Shown here: positions 43,565-50,559 of the stretch, one piece after another | Numbering within the stretch: position 1 is the first letter of the stretch | How the letters are laid out: every line of letters starts with the position of its first letter | Source: Gemmataceae bacterium | Lineage (GTDB): Bacteria; Planctomycetota; Planctomycetia; Gemmatales; Gemmataceae | DNA length: 64,000 bases | Direction of reading: 5' to 3' | Assembly: GCA_028288765.1 (NCBI GenBank) | Contig: JAQGHQ010000271.1 | Span: forward strand, 1 to 64,000 | Program-made: the position numbers and the translations under genes | The notes under the pieces: generated by a model | The model's input: the letters and a program-made list of their open reading frames with translations, nothing else | The model's database searches: none | Told to the model about the DNA's origin: nothing

Positions 43565-45430
43565 ATGAACCGCACCGCCCTGACCAGTCTGTTCGCGCTC
43601 CTGATCGCCCTCTGCGTGCCCGGACCGACCCGCGCCGCGGACGACAAGGAGGTGCAGAAGAATAAGGACCTCATCAAGAAGGTGGCGGACAAGCTCCTGG
43701 CCGTCGCCGCCGCCCCCGCCGGGATCGAGTGGCCGCCGGAGGTCGGGTTAACCAACGAGCCGAAGATCAACGCCTACGCCTCCGTCGTCCGCAAGGACGG
43801 GAAGATTTACCCCCTCGTCCGGATATACGACGGCATGATGACCAAGGTCATCAAGGGCGACGAGGACCGGCTGGCTCTGGTCCTGGGGCATGAGATCGGC
43901 CACATCCTCAAGCGGCACGTGCTCGCGGCCCGGGGGAAGACCCCGCTGCTGGAGTACACCTTCTCCCGGGAGGAAGAGGAGGAGGCCGATGCGGCCGGGC
44001 TGGAGTTGATGGTGAAAGCCGGCTACTCCTTCGCCAAGGGCGTGAAGATGATCACCGAGATGCAGGACCTGGGCCTGGACTACTCGTCGTTCGAGGGCCT
44101 GGACGCGACCCACCCGTCGTGGAACGACCGGGCCAAGAGGTTGGACAAGGAGAAGGCGCATCTGTGGAAGGCGATGTCGGCGTTTAACAACGGGGTGGTG
44201 TTCCTCGCGACCGAGCAATACTCGACCGCCGAGTTGTGCTTCGACAGGGTGACCAAGGAGTTTCCCGGCTGCTACGAGGCCTGGGCCAACCTCGGGTTCG
44301 CCTGCCTGATGCAGTACTGCGACAAGCTGGACGAAAAGGACCTGCGGGACTACGGGATCGGCCAGATCATCACCGGCGGGTTCTACCACCGGGCCCAGTC
44401 GATCAAGGTCCGCATGCGGGACGCGAAGTTGTGGTTCAAGGCGGTCGGGGCCTTGCGCCAGTCGAATCAGATCAAACCGGACCAGACCCTTGTTCTCGCC
44501 AACCTCGGGCTGGCCTACCTGGTCCACCCGGACGGCAAAGACGTGGGCGAGGCCACGCGGTTCCTCACGGAGGCGGCCGAGGCGGCGAAGGCCGACAAGG
44601 CCCTCGACCCGGTCGCCCACGCCGGCCTGCTCATCAACCTCGGGGTCGCCACCCTGGCCGACGGAAAGGTCGAGAAGGGGCTGACCCAGCTGGACGAGGG
44701 GGAGAGGCTGATCCGCAAGGTCGGCGGGTCGGTGGCTGTCCGCCGGGCGGTCCCGACGCTCGACGCCGCCCTTCTGTACACCCGGGCGCTGGCGCTGACG
44801 ACCACCAAGGACAAGGCCGACCGGGAGAAGGCCGTCGGGATGTTCGAGAAGTACCTCAAGACGTGCAGCCCGCTGTCCCTCTGGTGGCCGGTCGCCTACG
44901 AGCGGTACGAGGCGGTGTGTCAGGAGACGGGCCGGGCGGCGAAGCCGCGGGACGCCTTCAAGAAGGACCGCCCGGAACCGGTCCGGCTCGTGGTCGGGGT
45001 TAAGCTCAAGTCCGGGGCCGAGGTCACCCTGAGCGAGGACGTCGAGGACGTCGAGAAGAAGCTGGGCAAGGGGAAGGAAACCGTCGTCGTGCCCGCGTCT
45101 ACCCTGAAACGGATCCGGTACGAGAAAGAGGGGGTCGAGCTTCTGGCGGGCGATGAGGTCCTGGCCATCACCCTGGTCGGGCCGGACGCCCCGGGCGTCG
45201 CGCTCCAGGGCAAGACGGTCGGGGCCGGGCAGGCCGGCACCCTCAAGGTCGGGATGACCACCAAGGAGGTCGAGCACCTGCTCGGCGACGACTACCAGCC
45301 TTGCGAGATCACCACCGCCGGCGTGTTCTACCGGTTCTACCGCGAGCAAGGGGTGGCCCTGCGGGTGGTGAAGGGGCAGGTGGTTGAGGTGGTTGTCGTG
45401 CAGATCCCGTCCCCGAAGCAAAAGTACTAA
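43565..45430 (+). CDS. Exported M48-family metallopeptidase with TPR-like repeats
   Basis: 621 residues with a signal peptide ending TRAA near residue 25. The zinc site HEIGH is at 109-113, with the third ligand in the following acidic helix (EEEEADAAGLELM). After the peptidase domain come TPR-like helical repeats (about 215-430), and then a C-terminal region with a short beta segment ending in a SmpA/OmlA-like fold (LKVGMTTKEVEHLLGDDYQP). The domain order peptidase-TPR resembles BepA/YfgC-type periplasmic quality-control proteases. A strong hairpin follows the stop codon. It opens the run of exported CHAT-related genes. Confidence 0.88.
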   Translation: MNRTALTSLFALLIALCVPGPTRAADDKEVQKNKDLIKKVADKLLAVAAAPAGIEWPPEVGLTNEPKINAYASVVRKDGKIYPLVRIYDGMMTKVIKGDEDRLALVLGHEIGHILKRHVLAARGKTPLLEYTFSREEEEEADAAGLELMVKAGYSFAKGVKMITEMQDLGLDYSSFEGLDATHPSWNDRAKRLDKEKAHLWKAMSAFNNGVVFLATEQYSTAELCFDRVTKEFPGCYEAWANLGFACLMQYCDKLDEKDLRDYGIGQIITGGFYHRAQSIKVRMRDAKLWFKAVGALRQSNQIKPDQTLVLANLGLAYLVHPDGKDVGEATRFLTEAAEAAKADKALDPVAHAGLLINLGVATLADGKVEKGLTQLDEGERLIRKVGGSVAVRRAVPTLDAALLYTRALALTTTKDKADREKAVGMFEKYLKTCSPLSLWWPVAYERYEAVCQETGRAAKPRDAFKKDRPEPVRLVVGVKLKSGAEVTLSEDVEDVEKKLGKGKETVVVPASTLKRIRYEKEGVELLAGDEVLAITLVGPDAPGVALQGKTVGAGQAGTLKVGMTTKEVEHLLGDDYQPCEITTAGVFYRFYREQGVALRVVKGQVVEVVVVQIPSPKQKY

Positions 45431-45441
45431 CCGGCCCGGTC

Positions 45442-45478
45442 CCGCCCCTCCCCGGGTGCCCGCCGGGGAGGGGCGGGT
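45442..45478 (+). terminator. GC-rich hairpin after the M48 peptidase gene
   Basis: Two perfectly complementary 15-base arms (45442-45456 and 45464-45478) with a 7-base loop, 11 bases after the stop codon. There is no T tract, so it is not a textbook intrinsic terminator; it may be a pause, a processing barrier or a partial terminator before the next gene. Confidence 0.6.
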
Positions 45479-45525
45479 CCGTGGTTCGTCCGCGCGGGCA
45501 AGGCATCCACATGGGAGGGGGAAGT

Positions 45526-46062
45526 ATGCGCCAGGTGAGCGGAAGACTGGTCGCGGCGGTGGTGCTGGTGGGATGGTCAGCCGGGCTCTGGGGCGGGAAC
45601 ACCGCCGCCGCCCAGCCGCCGGTCGGGGAGCGGACTGAACAGCTCCTGAAGGACGCGAAGCTCGACTACCGCAAGGCCAAGGACGGCGTCTACCGGGTGG
45701 TGGTCGAGGGGAAGAACGGGACGTCGGTGATCGTCGTCGAGGAGAAGAAGGCGAGCTGGAAGGACAACAAGGGGAACGACGTCCTGTATGCGTATCTCTG
45801 GTGCGAGATCCTCCCGCTCGGGAACGACTTTAAGCCGCCGCCCCCGATGCTCCTGCGGCTAGCCGAGCTCAACGACCGGATCCGGTTCGGGAGCGTCGGC
45901 ATCAGCAAGAACCCGGACGGGGCGTCCTCCCTGTACCGGAATGGGACGTTGTTCCTCCGAGGGGCCGACGGCGAGCAGATGGCGGACATGGTCTTCATCT
46001 CCCACGGCGACCGGCTCAACTTCCAGAAAGAGTTCCGAGGGTTCGTCGACGAGGGGAAGTGA
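45526..46062 (+). CDS. Small exported protein, possible YbjN / secretion-chaperone fold
   Basis: 178 residues; the ATG at 45526 follows GGGAGGGGG. A signal peptide of about 30 residues ends near TAAAQ. The mature part has alternating strands and helices (LLKDAKLDYRKAKDGVYRVV, then VIVVEEKKASWKD, LLRLAELNDRIRFGSVGISK) resembling the YbjN/type III chaperone-like fold. A second protein with a similar pattern is encoded at 49689-50282. The function is unknown; its place among exported CHAT genes suggests a link. Confidence 0.7.
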   Translation: MRQVSGRLVAAVVLVGWSAGLWGGNTAAAQPPVGERTEQLLKDAKLDYRKAKDGVYRVVVEGKNGTSVIVVEEKKASWKDNKGNDVLYAYLWCEILPLGNDFKPPPPMLLRLAELNDRIRFGSVGISKNPDGASSLYRNGTLFLRGADGEQMADMVFISHGDRLNFQKEFRGFVDEGK

Positions 46063-46140
46063 TCGGCGGAGCGGACCGCCTTACCAACGCGTAGCGCCGG
46101 GCCGCTACGCTTCATCTCCTTCCCGACTCGCACGAGGTAC

Positions 46141-46290
46141 CGCGCCACCCGCAGCCCGCTCGCCCTGTTGGTGCTCCTCGTGCCCGCGGTTGCCCCCCGG
46201 GCGGACGACCCGCCGGGGGAGAACGTGGCCCGGGAACTGGGTGGCCGGCGGGTGACCGGCGCGGTCCTGACCAGCAGCGGCGTGATTTGA
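46141..46290 (+). other. Signal-peptide-like coding remnant
   Basis: The frame encodes SPLALLVLLVPAVAPRADDP, then a short stretch ending TSSGVI and a TGA. It looks like the exported N-terminus of a lost gene, has no convincing start codon, and directly precedes the CHAT tail remnant at 46340. The two may be the ends of a single gene whose middle has been deleted. Confidence 0.3.
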
Positions 46291-46339
46291 AACGGGCATG
46301 GAATAAGGCTAGAGGAAGCCGAGGCAGATCAGGCAGACG

Positions 46340-46472
46340 GCCAGGCGCCTCGGCGGGAGGACCAAGGCCGAGGCATTGCGGCAGGCGCAGCTGGCCCTGT
46401 CTCAAGGACAAAAAATCGCGGCGCCCGTTCTACCGGGCCCCGGTCGTCCTCATCGGCGATTACCGCGAGTAG
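46340..46472 (+). pseudogene. CHAT-domain C-terminal remnant, frameshifted
   Basis: One frame reads GGRTKAEALRQAQLAL; after a one-base shift near 46402 the next frame gives LKDKKSRRPFYRAPVVLIGD and YRE followed by a stop. Joined, this equals the end of a CHAT protein; compare SKAEALRQAQLSLLKDK and HPFYWAPFVLIGDWRK ending the intact gene at 53583. At nucleotide level TCGTCCTCATCGGCGATT is shared exactly with that gene. The caspase-like core is absent. The 3' end overlaps the convergent kinase gene by 13 bases. Confidence 0.8.
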
Positions 46473-48178
46473 GCCACCCCGCGGATCACCGACAGCGGTT
46501 TCTCGCGGAGCCGCTGCCGAAGGTGGTCGAGCTTGTGCTCGACCTGGGCCACAGGGCCCGGCTCGGCCGCGCCGAACGCCGACGCCTGTCGTTGCGGCTC
46601 GTCCCGGCCCAGCCACACCACCGTCTTCGCCGGCAGCGGCGGCAACCCGGCCGGCTTGTGGACCGGGTCCCCCGGGTCCTCCCGGACTGCCCCGGCGAGC
46701 ATACTGCCGACCAGGTCCTCCAGCCCCTCCAGGGCCTCGGCCTTCTCGGCCGCGAACACCAGCACCACCTCGGTCCCCGGCGTTGCCGGCTCGAACGACA
46801 TCTGCATCCCGTCGCCCGGGAACACCAGTCGGGTGTAGGCGTCGGCCGGGGATTCCTTCGCCAGGAGCTGCTTCACCTTCCCATTCCCGTTGACGTGCAA
46901 CAACAATGCATGGTGCCCTGGGGGAACCCGGGCGATCACCTGCACCCGGTCTCCTGCCGGTTCGAGCGGAAGCGCCTTGAGCAGATCCAGCGATTGCCCG
47001 CCGCGGGTGACCACCAGCTCCAGCGCGGGATGGGCCGCGTCTGACGGCACGACGGGGGCGGGCCCCGGTACAGGGCCAGGCCCCGGGTGACGCCACGACA
47101 CCAGCCCGCCGACCGCCGCGACGAGCAACATCCCCACGACCACCCCGCCGACAACTCGCGCCGTCCGGCGGGGGCGGGTGAGGAACCGCCCCAGGTCGTG
47201 GGCCAGGTCGTCGGCCCGGGCGTACCGGTCGGCCGGGTTCGGGGCCATCGCCCGCAGGCAGATGTCGCGGAGCCGCCGCGTCACCCCCGGCCGGTCGAGC
47301 GCCCCGCGGTCGAACTCGCACCGGCCGGCCAGCACCAGGGTGGCCGCCTCGTCGGCCGCCTGGAACGGCGGTTTGCCGGTGAGAAGGAAGTAGAGCACCC
47401 CTCCGAGGGCGAAGATGTCGCTCCGCGGGCCGACGGCGGCCGTCTCCCCGCGGGCCTGCTCCGGGGCCATGAACGCGGGCGTCCCCCCGGTCGGCGGGTC
47501 CCCGCTGGCGTCCCAGGCGTGCCGCAACCGGGCCATCCCGAAGTCGATCAACCGCGGCCGGTCGGCTTCGTCCATGAGGATGTTCTGCGGCTTTACGTCC
47601 TGGTGGACGACCCCGTGGCGGTGGACCACGGCCAGGGCCTGGGCGACCTCGGCTACGATCTCCGCGGCGCGGCGCGGCGGGAGCGGGCAGTCGCCGGCGT
47701 AGTGCCGGAGGGTCGGCCCGCGGATGTACTCCATCGCCAGAAACGGAAGGTCGTCGTGGAAGTCCAGGTCGTACACCCGGGCCAGGTTCGGGTGGTCGAG
47801 CCGGGCGAGCACCTTCCCCTCGGCCACCATGAGCGGCCGGTGATCCGACAGTTTCCCGACCGCCCGGTGGCTGAGCTTGATCGCCAGTTCCTGGTCCAGT
47901 GTCGGGTGGACCGCCCGGTACACCCGCGCCTGCCCGCCCGAGCCCAGGGTGCCGACCACCAAGTATTTCCCGATCATGGCCGGCCGCGGGGACGGGACCT
48001 CTTCCGGCGGCGGGCCGCCGAGCGGGACGGACCGGAGGGCGTCCAGGTCGCTGCGAAACACGTCGAGCCGGTGGCGGCAGGCGCCGCACTCGCGGAGGTG
48101 AGACTCCAGCGCCCCGTCGATTTCCCCTGCCAGCAGGGGGATAAGGTCCTCGTCGGGCGGGCAGCAGAGGTCATTCAC
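46460..48178 (-). CDS. Serine/threonine protein kinase with N-terminal zinc finger and C-terminal sensor domain
   Basis: 572 residues from a GTG overlapping the sigma factor stop by eight bases. Residues 27-34 show the anti-sigma-type zinc motif HLRECGAC (H-x3-C-x2-C). The Pkn-type kinase domain follows (about 70-340): GSGGQARVY loop, Lys101 in AIK, VVHQDVKPQN catalytic loop, DFG in LIDFGMAR, GGTPAFMAPEQ. A membrane helix (VVGGVVVGMLLVAAVGGLV) leads to a ~200-residue external domain with APGxxVxVxARVPPGHHALLL-like strands. The architecture suggests an anti-sigma factor whose hold on the sigma factor is controlled by kinase and external sensing; this is inference from the overlap with the sigma gene. 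Confidence 0.9.
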   Translation of the reverse strand: MNDLCCPPDEDLIPLLAGEIDGALESHLRECGACRHRLDVFRSDLDALRSVPLGGPPPEEVPSPRPAMIGKYLVVGTLGSGGQARVYRAVHPTLDQELAIKLSHRAVGKLSDHRPLMVAEGKVLARLDHPNLARVYDLDFHDDLPFLAMEYIRGPTLRHYAGDCPLPPRRAAEIVAEVAQALAVVHRHGVVHQDVKPQNILMDEADRPRLIDFGMARLRHAWDASGDPPTGGTPAFMAPEQARGETAAVGPRSDIFALGGVLYFLLTGKPPFQAADEAATLVLAGRCEFDRGALDRPGVTRRLRDICLRAMAPNPADRYARADDLAHDLGRFLTRPRRTARVVGGVVVGMLLVAAVGGLVSWRHPGPGPVPGPAPVVPSDAAHPALELVVTRGGQSLDLLKALPLEPAGDRVQVIARVPPGHHALLLHVNGNGKVKQLLAKESPADAYTRLVFPGDGMQMSFEPATPGTEVVLVFAAEKAEALEGLEDLVGSMLAGAVREDPGDPVHKPAGLPPLPAKTVVWLGRDEPQRQASAFGAAEPGPVAQVEHKLDHLRQRLREKPLSVIRGVAYSR

Positions 48179-48758
48179 GGCCGAGGTCCTCTTGGTAGGC
48201 CTCGCACTGCTCCCGAACTTTCTTCATGACCCGAAGGGCGTAGACATACACGGTATTCGCCGGCACCCCAAGTTCGGCCCCCACCTCGGCCCCCGGCCGG
48301 CCCTTGAGCAGGTGCTCCTCGAAGCACACCCAGGTGGGCGGGTTGGTCTGCCCACGGACCTTCTGGAGGGCGAACTCCAGTACCCGCTTCCGCACCTCGG
48401 CGTCCCAGTCCTGGTCCGGTTGGGTGCCGGTCTCCTGCCAGGTCTCCCGGACCCGGCCCTCGGCCTTCTGGGCCCGCTTTCGGGACCGGGCCCAATCCAC
48501 CACGGCGTTGTGGGTGACCTGCCAGAGCCAGGTGCGGAACTGGCCGCGGTCGCGGTCCAGCTGAAACATCGGCAACTTGCGGAGCAGGGCGACGAAGATG
48601 CCCTGGACGACGTCCTGGGCGTCGTGCTCGCCGAGCCCCTTCTTGCGGACGTACCGCACAAGGAGCGGTTCGTACAGGGCCACGAATTCGGCCCAGCTCT
48701 CCTGGTCGTTCGGGTCCCGGAGGCGGCTGAGGAGCGAACTCGATGTCTTCTCAACCAT
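48171..48758 (-). CDS. ECF-type RNA polymerase sigma factor
   Basis: 195 residues. Region 2 spans about 20-95 (LYEPLLVRYVRKKGLGEHDA, then DVVQGIFVALLRKLP, GQFRTWLWQVTHNAVVDWAR), and region 4 covers the C-terminal third with a helix-turn-helix around GRPGAEVGAELGVPANTVYV. This matches planctomycete ECF groups genetically linked to serine/threonine kinases. The stop overlaps the start of the zinc-finger kinase, which is its likely regulator. The ATG at 48758 is chosen because the conserved domain starts right after it; upstream sequence in frame is low-complexity. Confidence 0.9.
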   Translation of the reverse strand: MVEKTSSSLLSRLRDPNDQESWAEFVALYEPLLVRYVRKKGLGEHDAQDVVQGIFVALLRKLPMFQLDRDRGQFRTWLWQVTHNAVVDWARSRKRAQKAEGRVRETWQETGTQPDQDWDAEVRKRVLEFALQKVRGQTNPPTWVCFEEHLLKGRPGAEVGAELGVPANTVYVYALRVMKKVREQCEAYQEDLGRE

Positions 48759-49626
48759 ATGGGATAGGCTACCGTTGCGGGGCCGCCGGCCGCCAGGGAA
48801 AACCCGGCGGACGTGCGACCGATCTATCTGGGGCGATGGCGTCCGTCGGATGCGCGGGGTCATCGGGTTGCTCCCGGGAAAGGGGTCGGCGGTCACCCGT
48901 GGTACGCCGGTGGGCGAGGAAGGTGACATCGGGCCGGGAGAAAATCGCGAGTCGGCCGGCTACCCGTCCGTGGGCTCGATCCTGACGGCAGTCACCGGAG
49001 AGGACGAACGCAGCCCAGTAGTACGGCGACGGACCCGAGGGAGGTGACGACAAGGGACGCTTTCGGCCCGTACGCCTCCCGGGCTGATGGCTAGCGCCTT
49101 CTCCCGGGGCGAGACCGCTTCCTTCCACGATCCGGCGACCCCGGCGTCGATGGCCGCCTTCCCGAGCGGCACGCGGTCCTCCGGCCTCACCTGCTGCTCG
49201 GAAATGACTGTCTTCTCGACCGGCTTGCGGGTCCTCGGGCGACCCCGCCCGCCTACTCTCTGGGGAGGCTGGGGAGGGGCGCCGCCGTTCCTCCCCTACG
49301 CAGTCCGTTACCGGTGCTACGTTTTCATCTTTCCCGGCGAAGCACCGGGGTGCAAGGCCGACCGGGCGAGAAGAACCGCTGCCGGGACCTACCTTCTCGC
49401 GACCGGGATTTGACCGATGAGGATCGCGACCCCGACTCCGCTCGGCCCGCCCCGGACCCCGTCAGCCGGGGTCGGCCGCCCGGCGACAGCTGTGACACGC
49501 CGGGCGAAAAAACCGCGGCCCGGTCGTCGGGTCGCGGCACCGGGGGTGTTACGCCCGCCGAATCCGGATGTGACAGCCGTGCCGGAGTTCGGGCCGGGCG
49601 GCGGGCGCGGGTGAACGCGCGGCGCG
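48759..49626. other. Gene-poor gap with decayed coding sequence
   Basis: About 870 bases without an intact gene. It holds a CHAT tail remnant at 48985-49032 (separate entry) and, on the minus strand at about 49095-49235, a coding-like stretch (RKPVEKTVISEQQVRPEDRV, PLGKAAIDAGVAGSWKEAVS) that I cannot assign. Motifs GTGTYAC occur at 49493-49499 and 49546-49552. Confidence 0.4.
48985..49032 (-). pseudogene. Tail fragment of a CHAT domain
   Basis: The minus strand encodes PSPYYWAAFVLSGDCR, the hallmark C-terminus of CHAT domains (H/P-x-Y-W-A-x-F-x-L-x-G-D-W-R), but the reading frame is not CHAT-like upstream and no stop follows where one is expected. It is a small relic of another CHAT gene, in opposite orientation to the intact ones. 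Confidence 0.6.
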
Positions 49627-49663
49627 AAAAAAGCCCACGGGCGGTCTGGCCGCCCGCGGGCTT
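49627..49663 (-). terminator. Intrinsic terminator for the minus-strand gene ending at 49689
   Basis: On the minus strand, a 14-bp stem with one mismatch (arms 49650-49663 and 49631-49644, 5-base loop) is followed by TTTTTT. It starts 26 bases after the stop codon. This is the only textbook Rho-independent terminator I found in the window. Confidence 0.85.
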
Positions 49664-49688
49664 GGCGTGAGCCTGCCGGCCGGACGGA

Positions 49689-50282
49689 TTACGGGATCGG
49701 GTTGCCTCCCGGCCCCGGCTTCTTGACCTGCTCCTTCGTCGCCGTGGCCTGATCGACCGCCTGGTTGAAGTTGGTCATGCACCGCTTGACCGCCGCGACA
49801 TAGAAGTCCACCTGCACCCGGAGGGACGCCGGCGTGAGGTTACTGCTCTGGACAGTCATCGCCATCCTCAGCCGCTTGGTCTGATTGATGTAGTATACCG
49901 ATGCCGGGAAGATCTCGAAGTTGTCCGACAGGGTCCCGAGAATCGCCTCGGCCGGGAGCTGGGACTGGTCGGTGAAGGTGAACAACCCGCTGTCGAGCAC
50001 GACCTGGGAGCCGTCCGCTGTCACGAGGAAGTCGATCCGGATCGTCCAGGTCCCACTCGGGAATTCGGTGGAGTACCCGTTCACCTTCCCGTCCTTGTTC
50101 TTGACCGGCTTGGGGTTGTACCCCATCGCGTCGAGCAACTCGCCGAGTTCCTCGACCGTCAGCTTCTTCAGGGCTTGCTTGGCCGGCTCGGCTGTCCCGG
50201 GCTTGTTGGCGTCCCGGGCCGGGGCGGGGCCGGCCAGGCCGAGGGTGAGAATCGCCGCCAGGGTGAACAGGATCGTACGCAT
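49689..50282 (-). CDS. Small exported protein, possible YbjN / secretion-chaperone fold (second member)
   Basis: 197 residues with a signal peptide (MRTILFTLAAILTLGLAGPA, cleavage near ARDA). The mature part begins with a helix (LKKLTVEELGELLDAMGYNP) followed by antiparallel strands (WTIRIDFLVTADGSQVVLDS) and further helices, resembling the fold proposed for the gene at 45526. It carries its own terminator and reads divergently from the first CHAT gene, sharing a 277-base upstream region that contains a TTGA-rich tandem repeat. The function is unknown. Confidence 0.75.
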   Translation of the reverse strand: MRTILFTLAAILTLGLAGPAPARDANKPGTAEPAKQALKKLTVEELGELLDAMGYNPKPVKNKDGKVNGYSTEFPSGTWTIRIDFLVTADGSQVVLDSGLFTFTDQSQLPAEAILGTLSDNFEIFPASVYYINQTKRLRMAMTVQSSNLTPASLRVQVDFYVAAVKRCMTNFNQAVDQATATKEQVKKPGPGGNPIP

Positions 50283-50438
50283 CTGAGTCTTCTCCGGTGT
50301 GCGGCCTCTTCGGGCCGATGTCGCGTGTCTGAGCCGCACTCGCGACTCATTTCGCCCGGTGTTACGCGGCCCCCCCGCGGACGTGACACCCGGCGGAGAA
50401 AAACCTTGTTGGGGCCGCCAGGCAGACAGCCAGTACGG

Positions 50439-50478
50439 CGGCTTGACGGCTTGACGGCTTGACGGCTTGACGGCTTGA
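50439..50478. repeat. Five tandem copies of CGGCTTGA
   Basis: Forty bases consisting of five perfect 8-bp units lie between the divergent exported gene and the first CHAT gene. Each junction makes TTGACG or TTGACC, close to the -35 consensus, so changes in copy number could alter promoter spacing or strength. Perfect short repeats of this kind are prone to slippage. Confidence 0.9.
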
Positions 50479-50509
50479 CCCGGGCCTAGTGTGACCCACG
50501 AGCCGGTGG

Positions 50510-50515
50510 TATACT
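50510..50515 (+). promoter_or_regulatory. Candidate -10 box of the first CHAT gene
   Basis: TATACT lies 44 bases before the ATG at 50560. The nearest TTGACC, at the end of the tandem repeat (50475-50480), is 29 bases away, too far for a normal -35, so the promoter may need an activator or start differently. Confidence 0.35.
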
Positions 50516-50559
50516 CCCTAGTTGATTGTGCCCCCCGCCTCCCATCACGCGGAGGTATC

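Noticed and set aside
49087-49413. Plus-strand 108-codon gene in the gap after the sigma factor
   Set aside because: No ribosome-binding site and shadow-like composition; the minus strand looks more coding there but is itself broken.
50403-50478. CRISPR or other spaced repeat array
   Set aside because: The repeats are directly tandem 8-mers without spacers; no cas genes occur in the window.
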